Assembly (NCBI GenBank): GCA_015494485.1
Contig: WGBF01000129.1
Coordinates: 1-6,428, forward strand
DNA: 6,428 nt
From: a bacterium
GTDB lineage: Bacteria; Calditrichota; Calditrichia; RBG-13-44-9; J042
Reading direction: 5' to 3'
This document shows, in pieces, positions 1-5,443 of the stretch. Below the pieces are notes generated by a model, which saw only the letters and a program-made list of their open reading frames with translations, did no database searches and was not told where the DNA came from. Position numbers and translations under genes: made by a program. The stretch's first letter is position 1. Every line of letters starts with the position of its first letter.

Positions 1-169
1 GGGTTGGCATGTTGCGGGGGTAAACCCGGCACACATCTCCAATTGCTGCGGATGGGCCAATGGACTCAATCAGCAACCCGACGACCTGAACCACTTTGCC
101 ATAGGCACGCACAACATTCAGTCCGTCCACCGCATTTGCCAGGTATTGTAATTTTTCCGAAAAATTCAT
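1..169 (-). CDS. fliI: FliI, flagellar export ATPase (5' part only)
   Basis: FliI is the F1-beta-like ATPase of the flagellar type III export apparatus at the cytoplasmic face of the basal body; FliH binds and regulates it. Only the first 56 codons are in the window and the gene runs off the left edge. The visible part is the N-terminal segment and start of the beta-barrel domain: MNFSEKLQYLANAVDGLN, then GKVVQVVGLLIESIGP, then GDVCRVYPR. The pattern G-K-V-x-x-V-V-G-L-x-I-E-x-x-G-P, followed by a G-x-x-C, is typical of FliI and its T3SS relatives. Walker motifs would lie outside the window. The ATG overlaps the fliH stop as ATGA (4 bases), and no strong Shine-Dalgarno is seen, so translation is probably coupled to fliH. 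Assignment rests on this N-terminal pattern and on position directly after fliH. Confidence 0.9.
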   Translation of the reverse strand, partial: MNFSEKLQYLANAVDGLNVVRAYGKVVQVVGLLIESIGPSAAIGDVCRVYPRNMPT

Positions 170-867
170 AGTGCCGCCGCCAGCTTACGAAGTTGCTTGA
201 CCAGTTCATTAACCTGCGTTTCAATGCGGGCATCCAGCTTACCCAGATCGGTTTCCACCAGGCATCCACCCCGCGTAATGGTTTCATCCGCCACAAACCC
301 AATTTCCTTCAGGTCCGGAAAGTTCTTGCGGAGTTCCGGTTCAATGGATTGCAGGGTGTTTAAATCCTCCGGGTGGACCAGAATTTTAATCCGGCCACTT
401 ACCTGGGCTTCGTGAAGAATTTTATTCAGCGTTTCCCGGATAAGGGCTTCCTGCTGTTCAGCCAGCGGTCCTACAATGCGCTCTGCAATTTTAAAAATCA
501 CCTGGAGCACAAATTGCTCGTTGGTCTGGAAAAATGTTTCCTGCTGCTGTTGAAGTGCTTCCACCACGGATTGCGCCATTTGAACCGCCTCCCCCAATTC
601 CGCTTCCGCAGCCCGAAAGCCTTCCAGTTTTCCTTCTTCCAATCCCCGTTTGTACGCAAAATCCAGTTCCTGCTGAAATTCACTCTGGGATATCTGCAGG
701 AGGTCCTCCTGAGGCGGTTCGGGGGCATCCGTCTGGGGTGGGGCATCCACCAGGGCGGTATTTTCCGGCGGGATAACCGGTTCGTCCCCTTCTGCCTCCA
801 CCGGGATGCGAACAACCTGCTTAATCGGTTTGCGAACTTTGATGATTCGTTTATACGACGATGGCAT
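166..867 (-). CDS. fliH: FliH, regulator of the export ATPase
   Basis: FliH is the peripheral stator-like protein of the flagellar export apparatus. It binds FliI as a dimer and links it to the export gate and C-ring. The 233-residue product (from the chosen start) has a basic N-terminus, a Pro/acid-rich linker at about 32-53, and a glycine-spaced helix KRGLEEGKLEGF with Gly at 75, 79 and 83, the GxxxG repeat typical of FliH. A Gln-rich coiled-coil stretch follows at about 95-115, then the conserved C-terminal domain ending in GGCLVETDLGKLDARIETQ at about 200-218, shared with V/F-type ATPase E/delta-like stalk subunits. An ATG further upstream (912) is in frame, but the start at 867 has a well-placed GGGGTGA five bases upstream and fits the family length. 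It overlaps the end of fliG by 17 bases and the start of fliI by 4. Confidence 0.92.
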   Translation of the reverse strand: MPSSYKRIIKVRKPIKQVVRIPVEAEGDEPVIPPENTALVDAPPQTDAPEPPQEDLLQISQSEFQQELDFAYKRGLEEGKLEGFRAAEAELGEAVQMAQSVVEALQQQQETFFQTNEQFVLQVIFKIAERIVGPLAEQQEALIRETLNKILHEAQVSGRIKILVHPEDLNTLQSIEPELRKNFPDLKEIGFVADETITRGGCLVETDLGKLDARIETQVNELVKQLRKLAAAL

Positions 868-1909
868 CTTCATCACCCCGACCGGCAATAATAATTTCAC
901 CTTCTTCTTCAAGCTGCTTGACCACTTCGATAATCCGCCGCTGGGCTTCTTCCACTTCCTTCAGGCGTACCGGACCCATAACCTCCAGGTCCTCCCGCAA
1001 CAATTGAGCGGCCCGTTCGGACATATTCTTGAAAATCTTTTCCTTGATCTCCTCGTCCGCAGCTTTGAGGGCCAGGGCCAGGTCTTTTTTGTCCACATTT
1101 TTGAGCACCCGCTGGATACCGCGGTCGTCCAGCAACACCAGATCCTCGAACACAAACATCTGGCTTTTCACTTCGGACGCCAATTCGGGATCCATTTCTT
1201 CCAATTTGGAAAGGATGGACCGTTCCGTCATCTTGTTGGCTTTGTTCAAAATTTCCGCCAGTGCGGAAGCACCACCGGTCTTGCTCATGTCTTCGGAAAT
1301 CACACTTTCTGCCAGTTGTTCCACAACTTCTTCAATGTCTTTCAACAAATTGGGGGAGACTTTCCCCAGGGTGGCAATTCGGTAGGCCACATCCACCCGC
1401 AATTCCTCCGGAAACTCTGCCAGCACATCGGCGGTTTGCTCCGGCGTTAAATAGGACAAAATCAACGCAATGGTCTGAGGATGTTCCTTTATCAGGAAAT
1501 TGACCAGCTGGTTGGAATCGGCTTTCTGGAGGGTAACAAAGCCACTGATTTTCATGCTGCTGCGAATTTTCTCGATGAGTTCTTTGGCAACCGATGGCCC
1601 GAATGCTTTTTCCAGCACGCTTTCGGCAAAATCGACCCCTCCGCTGGCCACATATTCCTGGGCCTGAATGAGCTTGTAAAATTCTTCAATGACACTGTCG
1701 ATTAAACTGGAGCGAATCACATCCAGCCGGGCAATTTCCAGACTGATTTTTTCAATCTCGTTTTTATTTAAATTCTTGAATATTTCGGCCGCCGTTTCTA
1801 CATCCAGCGAAACCATTAAGATCGCTGCCTTCTGACGACCGGTCAGCTGGTTTACGTCCGTTATTTGTGCCATTGAACTGACATCCGGGGCAATCGCTGT
1901 GCTTGCCAT
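851..1909 (-). CDS. fliG: FliG, flagellar motor switch/rotor protein
   Basis: FliG sits on the cytoplasmic face of the MS ring, binds FliF through its N-domain, and contacts the MotA stator and FliM through its middle and C-terminal domains to make torque and set rotation direction. The 352 residues match the family length of about 330-350. The N-domain starts LTGRQKAAILMVSLDVETAA (22-41), and GGVDFAESVLEKAFG (90-104) leads to the middle domain. The EHPQ motif (142-145), a FliM-binding signature, follows. A Gly-Gly hinge lies at 212-213. The C-terminal torque region is MFVFEDLVLLDDRGIQRVL (251-269), with charged residues where stator contacts are known in E. coli. Its ATG overlaps the fliF stop by one base (TAATG), with GGAGG ten bases upstream. 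An ATG at 1873 is possible but has less support. Confidence 0.97.
   Translation of the reverse strand: MASTAIAPDVSSMAQITDVNQLTGRQKAAILMVSLDVETAAEIFKNLNKNEIEKISLEIARLDVIRSSLIDSVIEEFYKLIQAQEYVASGGVDFAESVLEKAFGPSVAKELIEKIRSSMKISGFVTLQKADSNQLVNFLIKEHPQTIALILSYLTPEQTADVLAEFPEELRVDVAYRIATLGKVSPNLLKDIEEVVEQLAESVISEDMSKTGGASALAEILNKANKMTERSILSKLEEMDPELASEVKSQMFVFEDLVLLDDRGIQRVLKNVDKKDLALALKAADEEIKEKIFKNMSERAAQLLREDLEVMGPVRLKEVEEAQRRIIEVVKQLEEEGEIIIAGRGDEDAIVV
873..879 (-). promoter_or_regulatory. Ribosome-binding site that fixes the fliH start
   Basis: On the minus strand GGGGTGA lies inside the 3' end of fliG, five bases upstream of the ATG at 867. The alternative in-frame ATGs at 873 and 912 have no Shine-Dalgarno at a usable distance; the one at 873 overlaps this motif directly. 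This supports 867 as the start. Confidence 0.6.
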
Positions 1910-3555
1910 TATTCAGCATCCTCCATTAACCAGATTTTTAACAAATTGGTTGCGGTTTCTGGATTTTCTTTAATATATGACCGAATTTTTTCATTAAACT
2001 CATTCACCTTGTGCACATCCTTAAAGAAATCTTCTGAACTAATCATGGTGTCTTCTTCGCTGGTAGTGGCAAGCGGTCTTTTTCCGGATTCCAGCGCTTG
2101 TGGAGATTCAGCACCCGCAACGCCCGAAGGTAAAGCAGGTAACAACTCGTCTTCGCCTTTTAACACCCGCAGTTGGGTTTGCAGGGCGTCATTGCGTTCT
2201 TTCACCTGTTTAAACAGGGATTGCATGATGACCATTGCCCCAATAATCGCCAGGAATATCAGTACTTTCTCGATGATATTGGGAATGCTCCAGGGATTTT
2301 CTTCATCCAGGTTGTACAATTCCTCATCGGCAGTGGGCAAACTGAAATCCACATTGTTTACACTAATTTCATCTCCGCGCTCTTCCTGGAATCCTACCGC
2401 CCGTTTGACGATGTCCTCCACCACTGTCAATTCCTGGGGATCCCGCGGAACACTCTTAATCTCCGTGTCCCCATCGGTGTTTTCTACTTTTTCCTTTTTA
2501 TTGTTTATCAACACCGCTACCGACAGGTGTTGAATATTGCCAACACTTTCCACCACCTGCTGAAGCGTGCGATTGATTTCGTAATTGGTTATCGTATTGG
2601 TGGATTTGGCAGCTACGGCACCGCCACCATTGCCATTCGCCTGGTTACCGCTGGGGGTAACCTGCTCATTAATTTCTTCGCTTCGCACCACTGCATTGTC
2701 GGGGTCGTATTGTTCAATGGTTTTCTTCACTTGATTAAAATCCAGATCCGCATTCACCCGAACGATGGCATTACCGGGGCCAAACACCCGGTCCAGCATG
2801 CTCTGGGCTTTCTGGGTTAAATAATCTTCCACTTTTTTGCGAAAATCCAGCTGGGTGGCGCTCATCGTCAGCAGGTCATCCGGATTATTGTTGTTGGAAA
2901 GGATTCGCCCCCGGGTGTCCACGATGGTCACATTTTCCGGCTCCAGCCCTTCCACGCTGCTGGCCACCAGATGGGCAATGCCGTTTACTTTAGCCGGGCT
3001 CAATGACCGCGCCCGATTTAATTTCAGGATTACCGAGGCCGTGGGCTGTTTCTGGTCTTCCTGAAACAGGCGGGTTTCCGGAATGACAATGTGAACCCGC
3101 GCCTTTTCCACCGCATCGATTTCTTCAATGGTACGGGTAAGTTCACCTTCCAGCGCCCGCCGGTAATTTAATTTTTGCAGAAAATCTGTCATGCCAATGT
3201 TGGATTTGTCAAATATTTCGTACCCAATTACCCCTTCTTCCGGCAACCCCATACTGGCAAACTCCAGGCGCAATTCGTACACTTTTCCGGAAGGAACCAG
3301 AATGGTTTTGCCCCCTTCTTCCAGACGAAAATCGATTTTCTTTTCTTTCAACTTGTCAATGATTTCCGCAGCGTCTTTTTTGGATAGGTCGGCAAATAAG
3401 ATGTCGTAGGAAGGGCGACCGGTCCACACCAACAATACAATAATCAGCGCCAGGGCTACCGAAATGGCCCCGATGAGCAGCAATTTTTGGGAAGGGGACA
3501 GATTTACGAAAAATGTTTGTAATTGGTATCGAAAACGGTTAACAGCTTCTCCCAT
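1909..3555 (-). CDS. fliF: FliF, flagellar MS-ring protein
   Basis: FliF assembles in the inner membrane into the MS ring, the platform for the rod, export gate and C-ring. The 548-residue length is normal for the family. Membrane segment 1 lies at about 25-44 and segment 2 at about 426-444 (EKVLIFLAIIGAMVIMQSLF). Between them is the periplasmic part: the YscJ/FliF ring-building region (about 46-215), including NYRRALEGELTRTIEEIDAV at 130-149 and KARVHIVIPE at 151-160, then the collar region. NYEINRT at 324-330 and LSVAVLIN at 344-351 are further family marks. A Gly/Asn-rich loop (GNQANGNGGG, 303-312) falls in the poorly conserved collar loop. The C-terminal cytoplasmic tail (about 510-548, ending NLLKIWLMEDAE) is the FliG-binding helix pair. 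The start has AAGGA nine bases upstream, and a 51-bp gap separates it from fliE. Confidence 0.97.
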   Translation of the reverse strand: MGEAVNRFRYQLQTFFVNLSPSQKLLLIGAISVALALIIVLLVWTGRPSYDILFADLSKKDAAEIIDKLKEKKIDFRLEEGGKTILVPSGKVYELRLEFASMGLPEEGVIGYEIFDKSNIGMTDFLQKLNYRRALEGELTRTIEEIDAVEKARVHIVIPETRLFQEDQKQPTASVILKLNRARSLSPAKVNGIAHLVASSVEGLEPENVTIVDTRGRILSNNNNPDDLLTMSATQLDFRKKVEDYLTQKAQSMLDRVFGPGNAIVRVNADLDFNQVKKTIEQYDPDNAVVRSEEINEQVTPSGNQANGNGGGAVAAKSTNTITNYEINRTLQQVVESVGNIQHLSVAVLINNKKEKVENTDGDTEIKSVPRDPQELTVVEDIVKRAVGFQEERGDEISVNNVDFSLPTADEELYNLDEENPWSIPNIIEKVLIFLAIIGAMVIMQSLFKQVKERNDALQTQLRVLKGEDELLPALPSGVAGAESPQALESGKRPLATTSEEDTMISSEDFFKDVHKVNEFNEKIRSYIKENPETATNLLKIWLMEDAE

Positions 3556-3606
3556 GGATTGACATCCTTGTTAATTCGGTTTCACGTCCTCGTATGCTGG
3601 TTCAGT
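3556..3606 (-). other. 51-bp gap between fliE and fliF
   Basis: This is the longest gap inside the operon. It holds the fliF ribosome-binding site and the CsrA-like element, and I see no promoter, terminator-like hairpin or small gene in it. Genes on both sides run the same way, so co-transcription is likely. Confidence 0.6.
3562..3574 (-). promoter_or_regulatory. fliF ribosome-binding site with CsrA-like consensus
   Basis: On the minus strand this reads TTAACAAGGATGT and ends six bases before the fliF ATG. AAGGA is the Shine-Dalgarno core. ACAAGGATGT matches the last ten positions of the CsrA/RsmA SELEX consensus (RUACARGGAUGU) with no mismatch. The same element, one base different, sits at the same place in front of flgB. 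A short GGAT/ATCC inverted repeat (3556-3567) could pair the Shine-Dalgarno with bases just before the ATG. Its role as a ribosome-binding site is well supported; CsrA binding is inferred. Confidence 0.55.
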
Positions 3607-3900
3607 TTAAACCTGCATGCGCATAATTTCTTTGTAAGCATCCACCATTTTATTGCGGATTTCCAGCATTAACTCCAGCGCAACACGCGCCTTTTCCGTG
3701 GCAATCATGACTTGATGTAAATCGGTTATCTCCCCGGTAACAAATTGTTGGGTTGTTTCGCTGGCTTCCTCCTGCAGCGCGTTCACCTGTTGAATGGCTT
3801 CCTTCAGAGTATCTTTAAATGAGGGGTCATTATTCTTTCCCTCGGTTTTGAGGGATGGAAACGCCGGAAATTGTTTTTCAACATCAATTTTATGAATCAT
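3607..3900 (-). CDS. fliE: FliE, MS-ring/rod junction protein
   Basis: FliE is a small periplasmic protein, exported early by the flagellar secretion system, that joins the MS ring and export gate to the proximal rod. The 97-residue length is typical of the family (about 95-110). The N-terminal third is variable. The conserved part starts with FKDTLKEAIQQVNALQEEA (28-46) and continues with TGEITDLHQVMIATEKARVA (55-74). It ends with IRNKMVDAYKEIMRMQV (81-97), whose R-N-K...A-Y-x-E-I-M-x-M is the family signature. The start has AAGGGG seven bases upstream, located inside the end of the preceding small gene, and only 4 bp separate the two. There is no signal peptide, as expected for a type III export substrate. 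Confidence 0.96.
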   Translation of the reverse strand: MIHKIDVEKQFPAFPSLKTEGKNNDPSFKDTLKEAIQQVNALQEEASETTQQFVTGEITDLHQVMIATEKARVALELMLEIRNKMVDAYKEIMRMQV

Positions 3901-3904
3901 CGCT

Positions 3905-4189
3905 TCACCCCTTCATATCAATAATTTTACCTTTTTCGGGAATCGATTTGTTTTGCTGTTGCATGTAGGTTTCCAGCTGACGCTGTTGTGCCGGAAACAA
4001 TTTCGCAAAAAAGGCTTGTTCTTTTTTGGTTAGCCCCACTTTGGGTTGATAATCCCGGGGGATATTTTTGTGTCCGCGGGTACGGGGTTCCGGAGCCTGG
4101 GGCCGGGTTTCCCGTACCGTAGGCGATTTTGGTGCCTGCTGAACGGTGCCACTCTGGTAAATCCGATTCAAACTTTCCTGAATTTTCAT
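3905..4189 (-). CDS. Small basic protein of unknown function in the rod operon
   Basis: I do not recognise this 94-residue protein. It looks real. It has a good Shine-Dalgarno (GAGGTG, six bases before the ATG), lies 13 bp after flgC and 4 bp before fliE, and carries the fliE ribosome-binding site in its last codons. An N-terminal segment (MKIQESLNRIYQSG) is followed by a Pro/Arg/Thr-rich, probably disordered stretch (about 19-48). A compact helical core, LTKKEQAFFAKLFPAQQRQLETY (53-75), comes next, and the protein ends KGKIIDMKG. It is rich in Lys, Arg and Gln, and shows no signal peptide or membrane segment. Position between two rod genes suggests a role in rod/export-gate assembly or regulation, for instance as a chaperone or a minor structural part, but this is inference from context only. 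Confidence 0.75.
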   Translation of the reverse strand: MKIQESLNRIYQSGTVQQAPKSPTVRETRPQAPEPRTRGHKNIPRDYQPKVGLTKKEQAFFAKLFPAQQRQLETYMQQQNKSIPEKGKIIDMKG

Positions 4190-4202
4190 TGGCTACACCT
4201 CA

Positions 4203-4700
4203 TTAAATATTCAATGATTCATTGGCAATGCGCTTGGCGGTTTCGATGCTGGTCAAATTGGCTTCATAACTTCGGGAAGCGGATATCATCTCCACCATTT
4301 CGGATACCATATTAATGTTCGGATAATATACATACCCTTCCGCATCGGCGTCTGGATGTTCGGGATCGTACACCCGGCGATAATCCGTTTGGTCATCCTG
4401 AACGTATGCCTCCACGCCGTCGGTGTTGTTGGAGAATACGCGGACTACCTTTTTGAACGGAAAATGCCGGCGATCGGTGATTTCCAGGCGGGTACGGCTT
4501 TCCCGCAATACCTTTTCAAAAGCCGGAATTTTTTGCGCTTCGAACACCACCATCTTCCGCCGATAGGGTGTTCCTTCCTCCGTACGGGTGGTATTGACAT
4601 TGGCAATATTGGATGCGATGGCATCCAACTTTTTCCGCTGTGCGGTGAGTCCGCTGGCGCTAATATTCAGCGCCGTAAATAACGACTCAATGGGGGGCAT
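4203..4700 (-). CDS. flgC: FlgC, proximal rod protein
   Basis: FlgC is one of the proximal rod subunits, exported without a signal peptide and assembled in the periplasm next to FlgB and FlgF. The N-terminal rod motif is LNISASGLTAQRKKLDAIAS followed by NIANVNTTRT (11-40). The signature RRVYDPEHPDADAEGYVYYP (108-127) leads to the conserved C-terminal helix with SRSYEANLTSIETAKRIANE (142-161). At 165 residues it is longer than the 134-150 usual in the family; the extra length falls in the middle (about 58-90), between the two helical ends. The start is clear: AAGGAGG lies six bases before the ATG, the strongest Shine-Dalgarno in the window. The gene begins 17 bp after the flgB stop. Confidence 0.97.
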   Translation of the reverse strand: MPPIESLFTALNISASGLTAQRKKLDAIASNIANVNTTRTEEGTPYRRKMVVFEAQKIPAFEKVLRESRTRLEITDRRHFPFKKVVRVFSNNTDGVEAYVQDDQTDYRRVYDPEHPDADAEGYVYYPNINMVSEMVEMISASRSYEANLTSIETAKRIANESLNI

Positions 4701-4717
4701 GGGTAACCTCCTTGTTC

Positions 4718-5137
4718 TTATTGATCAAATCGTCCCTTTATGCTGGCACGCAGGGCACCGAAATTCTTTGCCAGCAGCCGTGCACCGTAAACAAAACGGA
4801 TTTCGTTTTTAACCTGCTCAACAATTTCCTGGTCAATGTTTACATTGTTGGCACCGCTGTGGAGAATGGTGCTGTCGTCTTCTTCCAGCGTGGGTCGAAC
4901 TTCCTGCACACGCTGCCGTCCCACGGGTAAATGATGTTCATTGGTACGCAAGCCGGAAAGGGTTTTGTCTACTGCGTCCTGGAGCTTCTCCTCAAAGGTT
5001 ACAAATTTGCGTTTGTAACCCGGCGTATTCACATTGGCGATATTGCTGGCAATGGCTTTACTGCGGAGTGAATACACATCCAGTGCTTTACTCAGCAACG
5101 GCACATTGGTTTGCCGTAAAATAAAATTTTTAATCAT
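4718..5137 (-). CDS. flgB: FlgB, proximal rod protein (first gene of the operon)
   Basis: FlgB is a proximal rod subunit that attaches near FliE. The 139 residues match the usual length. The N-terminal helix contains the rod-protein motif SKAIASNIANVNTPGYKRK (26-44). The C-terminal half has GANNVNIDQEIVEQVKNEIR (95-114) and a helix ending LRASIKGR, both typical of FlgB. It has no signal peptide, as expected for a type III export substrate. It is the first gene of the minus-strand cluster. The ATG has AAGGA nine bases upstream within a CsrA-like element, and a sigma-54 promoter lies about 40 bp upstream, giving a predicted leader of about 28 bases. Confidence 0.97.
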   Translation of the reverse strand: MIKNFILRQTNVPLLSKALDVYSLRSKAIASNIANVNTPGYKRKFVTFEEKLQDAVDKTLSGLRTNEHHLPVGRQRVQEVRPTLEEDDSTILHSGANNVNIDQEIVEQVKNEIRFVYGARLLAKNFGALRASIKGRFDQ

Positions 5138-5143
5138 CGAGCC

Positions 5144-5156
5144 ACATCCTTGCTAA
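5144..5156 (-). promoter_or_regulatory. flgB ribosome-binding site with CsrA-like consensus
   Basis: On the minus strand this reads TTAGCAAGGATGT and ends six bases before the flgB ATG. GCAAGGATGT matches nine of the last ten positions of the CsrA consensus, with the GGA core intact inside the Shine-Dalgarno. A weak AGC/GCT pairing would place GGA in a loop, the arrangement CsrA prefers. The element is identical to the fliF one at 12 of 13 positions, at the same spacing. Ribosome-binding function is well supported; CsrA control is inferred. Confidence 0.55.
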
Positions 5157-5176
5157 CGTATTGCACCTTCTTTTTT

Positions 5177-5191
5177 GCAATGGTTGTGCCA
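5177..5191 (-). promoter_or_regulatory. Sigma-54 (RpoN) promoter of the flgB operon
   Basis: The minus strand reads TGGCAC-AACCA-TTGC, followed by A. The GG of the -24 element (5190-5189) and the GC of the -12 element (5178-5177) are exactly 12 bases apart, the strict spacing required by sigma-54, and the match to TGGCACG-N4-TTGCW has one difference (A for G after TGGCAC). The predicted transcript start is near 5165, about 28 bases before the flgB ATG. Sigma-54 promoters need an ATP-driven enhancer-binding activator, usually bound 80-150 bp upstream; possible sites lie at 5222-5330. No competing sigma-70-type promoter was found upstream of flgB. Confidence 0.88.
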
Positions 5192-5223
5192 CTTTGCGGG
5201 CAAGGGAGGCATTTTCCGGGACT

Positions 5224-5276
5224 AACCTGTTATTTTTTAACAAGAAAAAATCTTTCGTCGCCAACCAGCACAGGTT
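5224..5276. repeat. Inverted repeat AACCTGT / ACAGGTT
   Basis: AACCTGT at 5224-5230 has its exact reverse complement at 5270-5276, with 39 bases between. The right copy lies within an 11-base imperfect palindrome, ACAG-GTT-CTGT (5270-5280). The pair sits about 60-110 bp upstream of the predicted flgB start, the range usual for sigma-54 enhancer sites. Seven-base arms can occur by chance, so function is uncertain. Confidence 0.35.
5228..5242. promoter_or_regulatory. Dyad TGTTA-N5-TAACA upstream of the sigma-54 promoter
   Basis: TGTTA (5228-5232) and TAACA (5238-5242) form a perfect inverted repeat around five T residues. It lies about 63-77 bp upstream of the predicted flgB transcript start, a plausible place for an activator or repressor. 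CTGTTA recurs at 5277-5282, 50 bp from the copy at 5227-5232. The factor is unknown. Confidence 0.35.
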
Positions 5277-5294
5277 CTGTTAGCCCCAAAAGTG

Positions 5295-5326
5295 TCTGAT
5301 TTTAAATCAACAACTGTTCTGATTTT
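5295..5326. repeat. TCTGATTTT direct repeat and TGATTT-T-AAATCA palindrome
   Basis: TCTGATTTT occurs at 5295-5303 and again at 5318-5326, 23 bases apart. The first copy overlaps a perfect 13-base palindrome, TGATTT-T-AAATCA (5297-5309). These lie about 110-140 bp upstream of the mfd ATG and 130-160 bp upstream of the flgB transcript start, so they could act on either unit. No known regulator was recognised. Confidence 0.3.
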
Positions 5327-5391
5327 CGGCAATGTCCACATTTTCGAACAGCGATTTCTTTTTTGGGGAACCAAACCGAATGAATCATGCT

Positions 5392-5397
5392 TATATT
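5392..5397 (+). promoter_or_regulatory. Possible -10 element for mfd
   Basis: TATATT resembles a sigma-70 -10 hexamer and would start transcription near 5404, about 32 bases before the mfd ATG. No convincing -35 hexamer lies 16-18 bases upstream, so this is weak. If real, it argues against a longer mfd start upstream of 5404. Confidence 0.25.
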
Positions 5398-5413
5398 TTA
5401 CGGCTGAATTAAA

Positions 5414-5443
5414 ATGGTCAAACGGCACAACATTGATGGTCAA
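5414..5443 (+). repeat. ATGGTCAA direct repeat at the mfd start
   Basis: ATGGTCAA occurs at 5414-5421 and 5436-5443, and the second copy is the mfd start. The first ATG is in another frame and opens a 21-codon reading frame beginning MVKRHNIDGQV that stops at 5479, overlapping the mfd start. Neither has a good Shine-Dalgarno. It may be a decoy or leader peptide, or chance. Confidence 0.3.

Larger units (their letters stand above)
5138..5435. other. Divergent intergenic region between flgB and mfd
   Basis: This 298-bp region serves both transcription units. The left third carries the flgB leader and sigma-54 promoter. The middle and right parts (5222-5330) carry dyads and short repeats that I could not assign to a known factor. 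The mfd leader occupies the right end. Reading frames in it are short and lack ribosome-binding sites. The region is more AT-rich than the flanking genes, as expected for regulatory DNA. I see no terminator, which fits two units that both point outward. Confidence 0.8.

Noticed and set aside
1..16. TTGGCATGTTGC resembling a sigma-54 promoter on the plus strand
   Set aside because: The GG to GC distance is 8 rather than 12 bases, and it lies inside fliI pointing antisense.
867..912. Longer FliH starting at the ATG at 912
   Set aside because: That start would overlap fliG by 62 bases and has no good ribosome-binding site, while the ATG at 867 has GGGGTGA at five bases and a family-like N-terminus.
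806..1450. A 214-codon open frame on the plus strand opposite fliG, and similar long plus-strand frames at 373-891, 1946-2533 and 2173-2820
   Set aside because: They lie antisense to strongly conserved fliH, fliG and fliF. Their translations are rich in Phe, His and Ser with no recognisable domain, and they have no ribosome-binding context of note. They are shadows of the real genes.
5228..5250. Possible intrinsic terminator at the TGTTA/TAACA hairpin followed by A-rich sequence
   Set aside because: The stem is only five AT-rich pairs, and both flanking units point away from it, so there is no transcript to terminate. It is better read as a protein-binding dyad.
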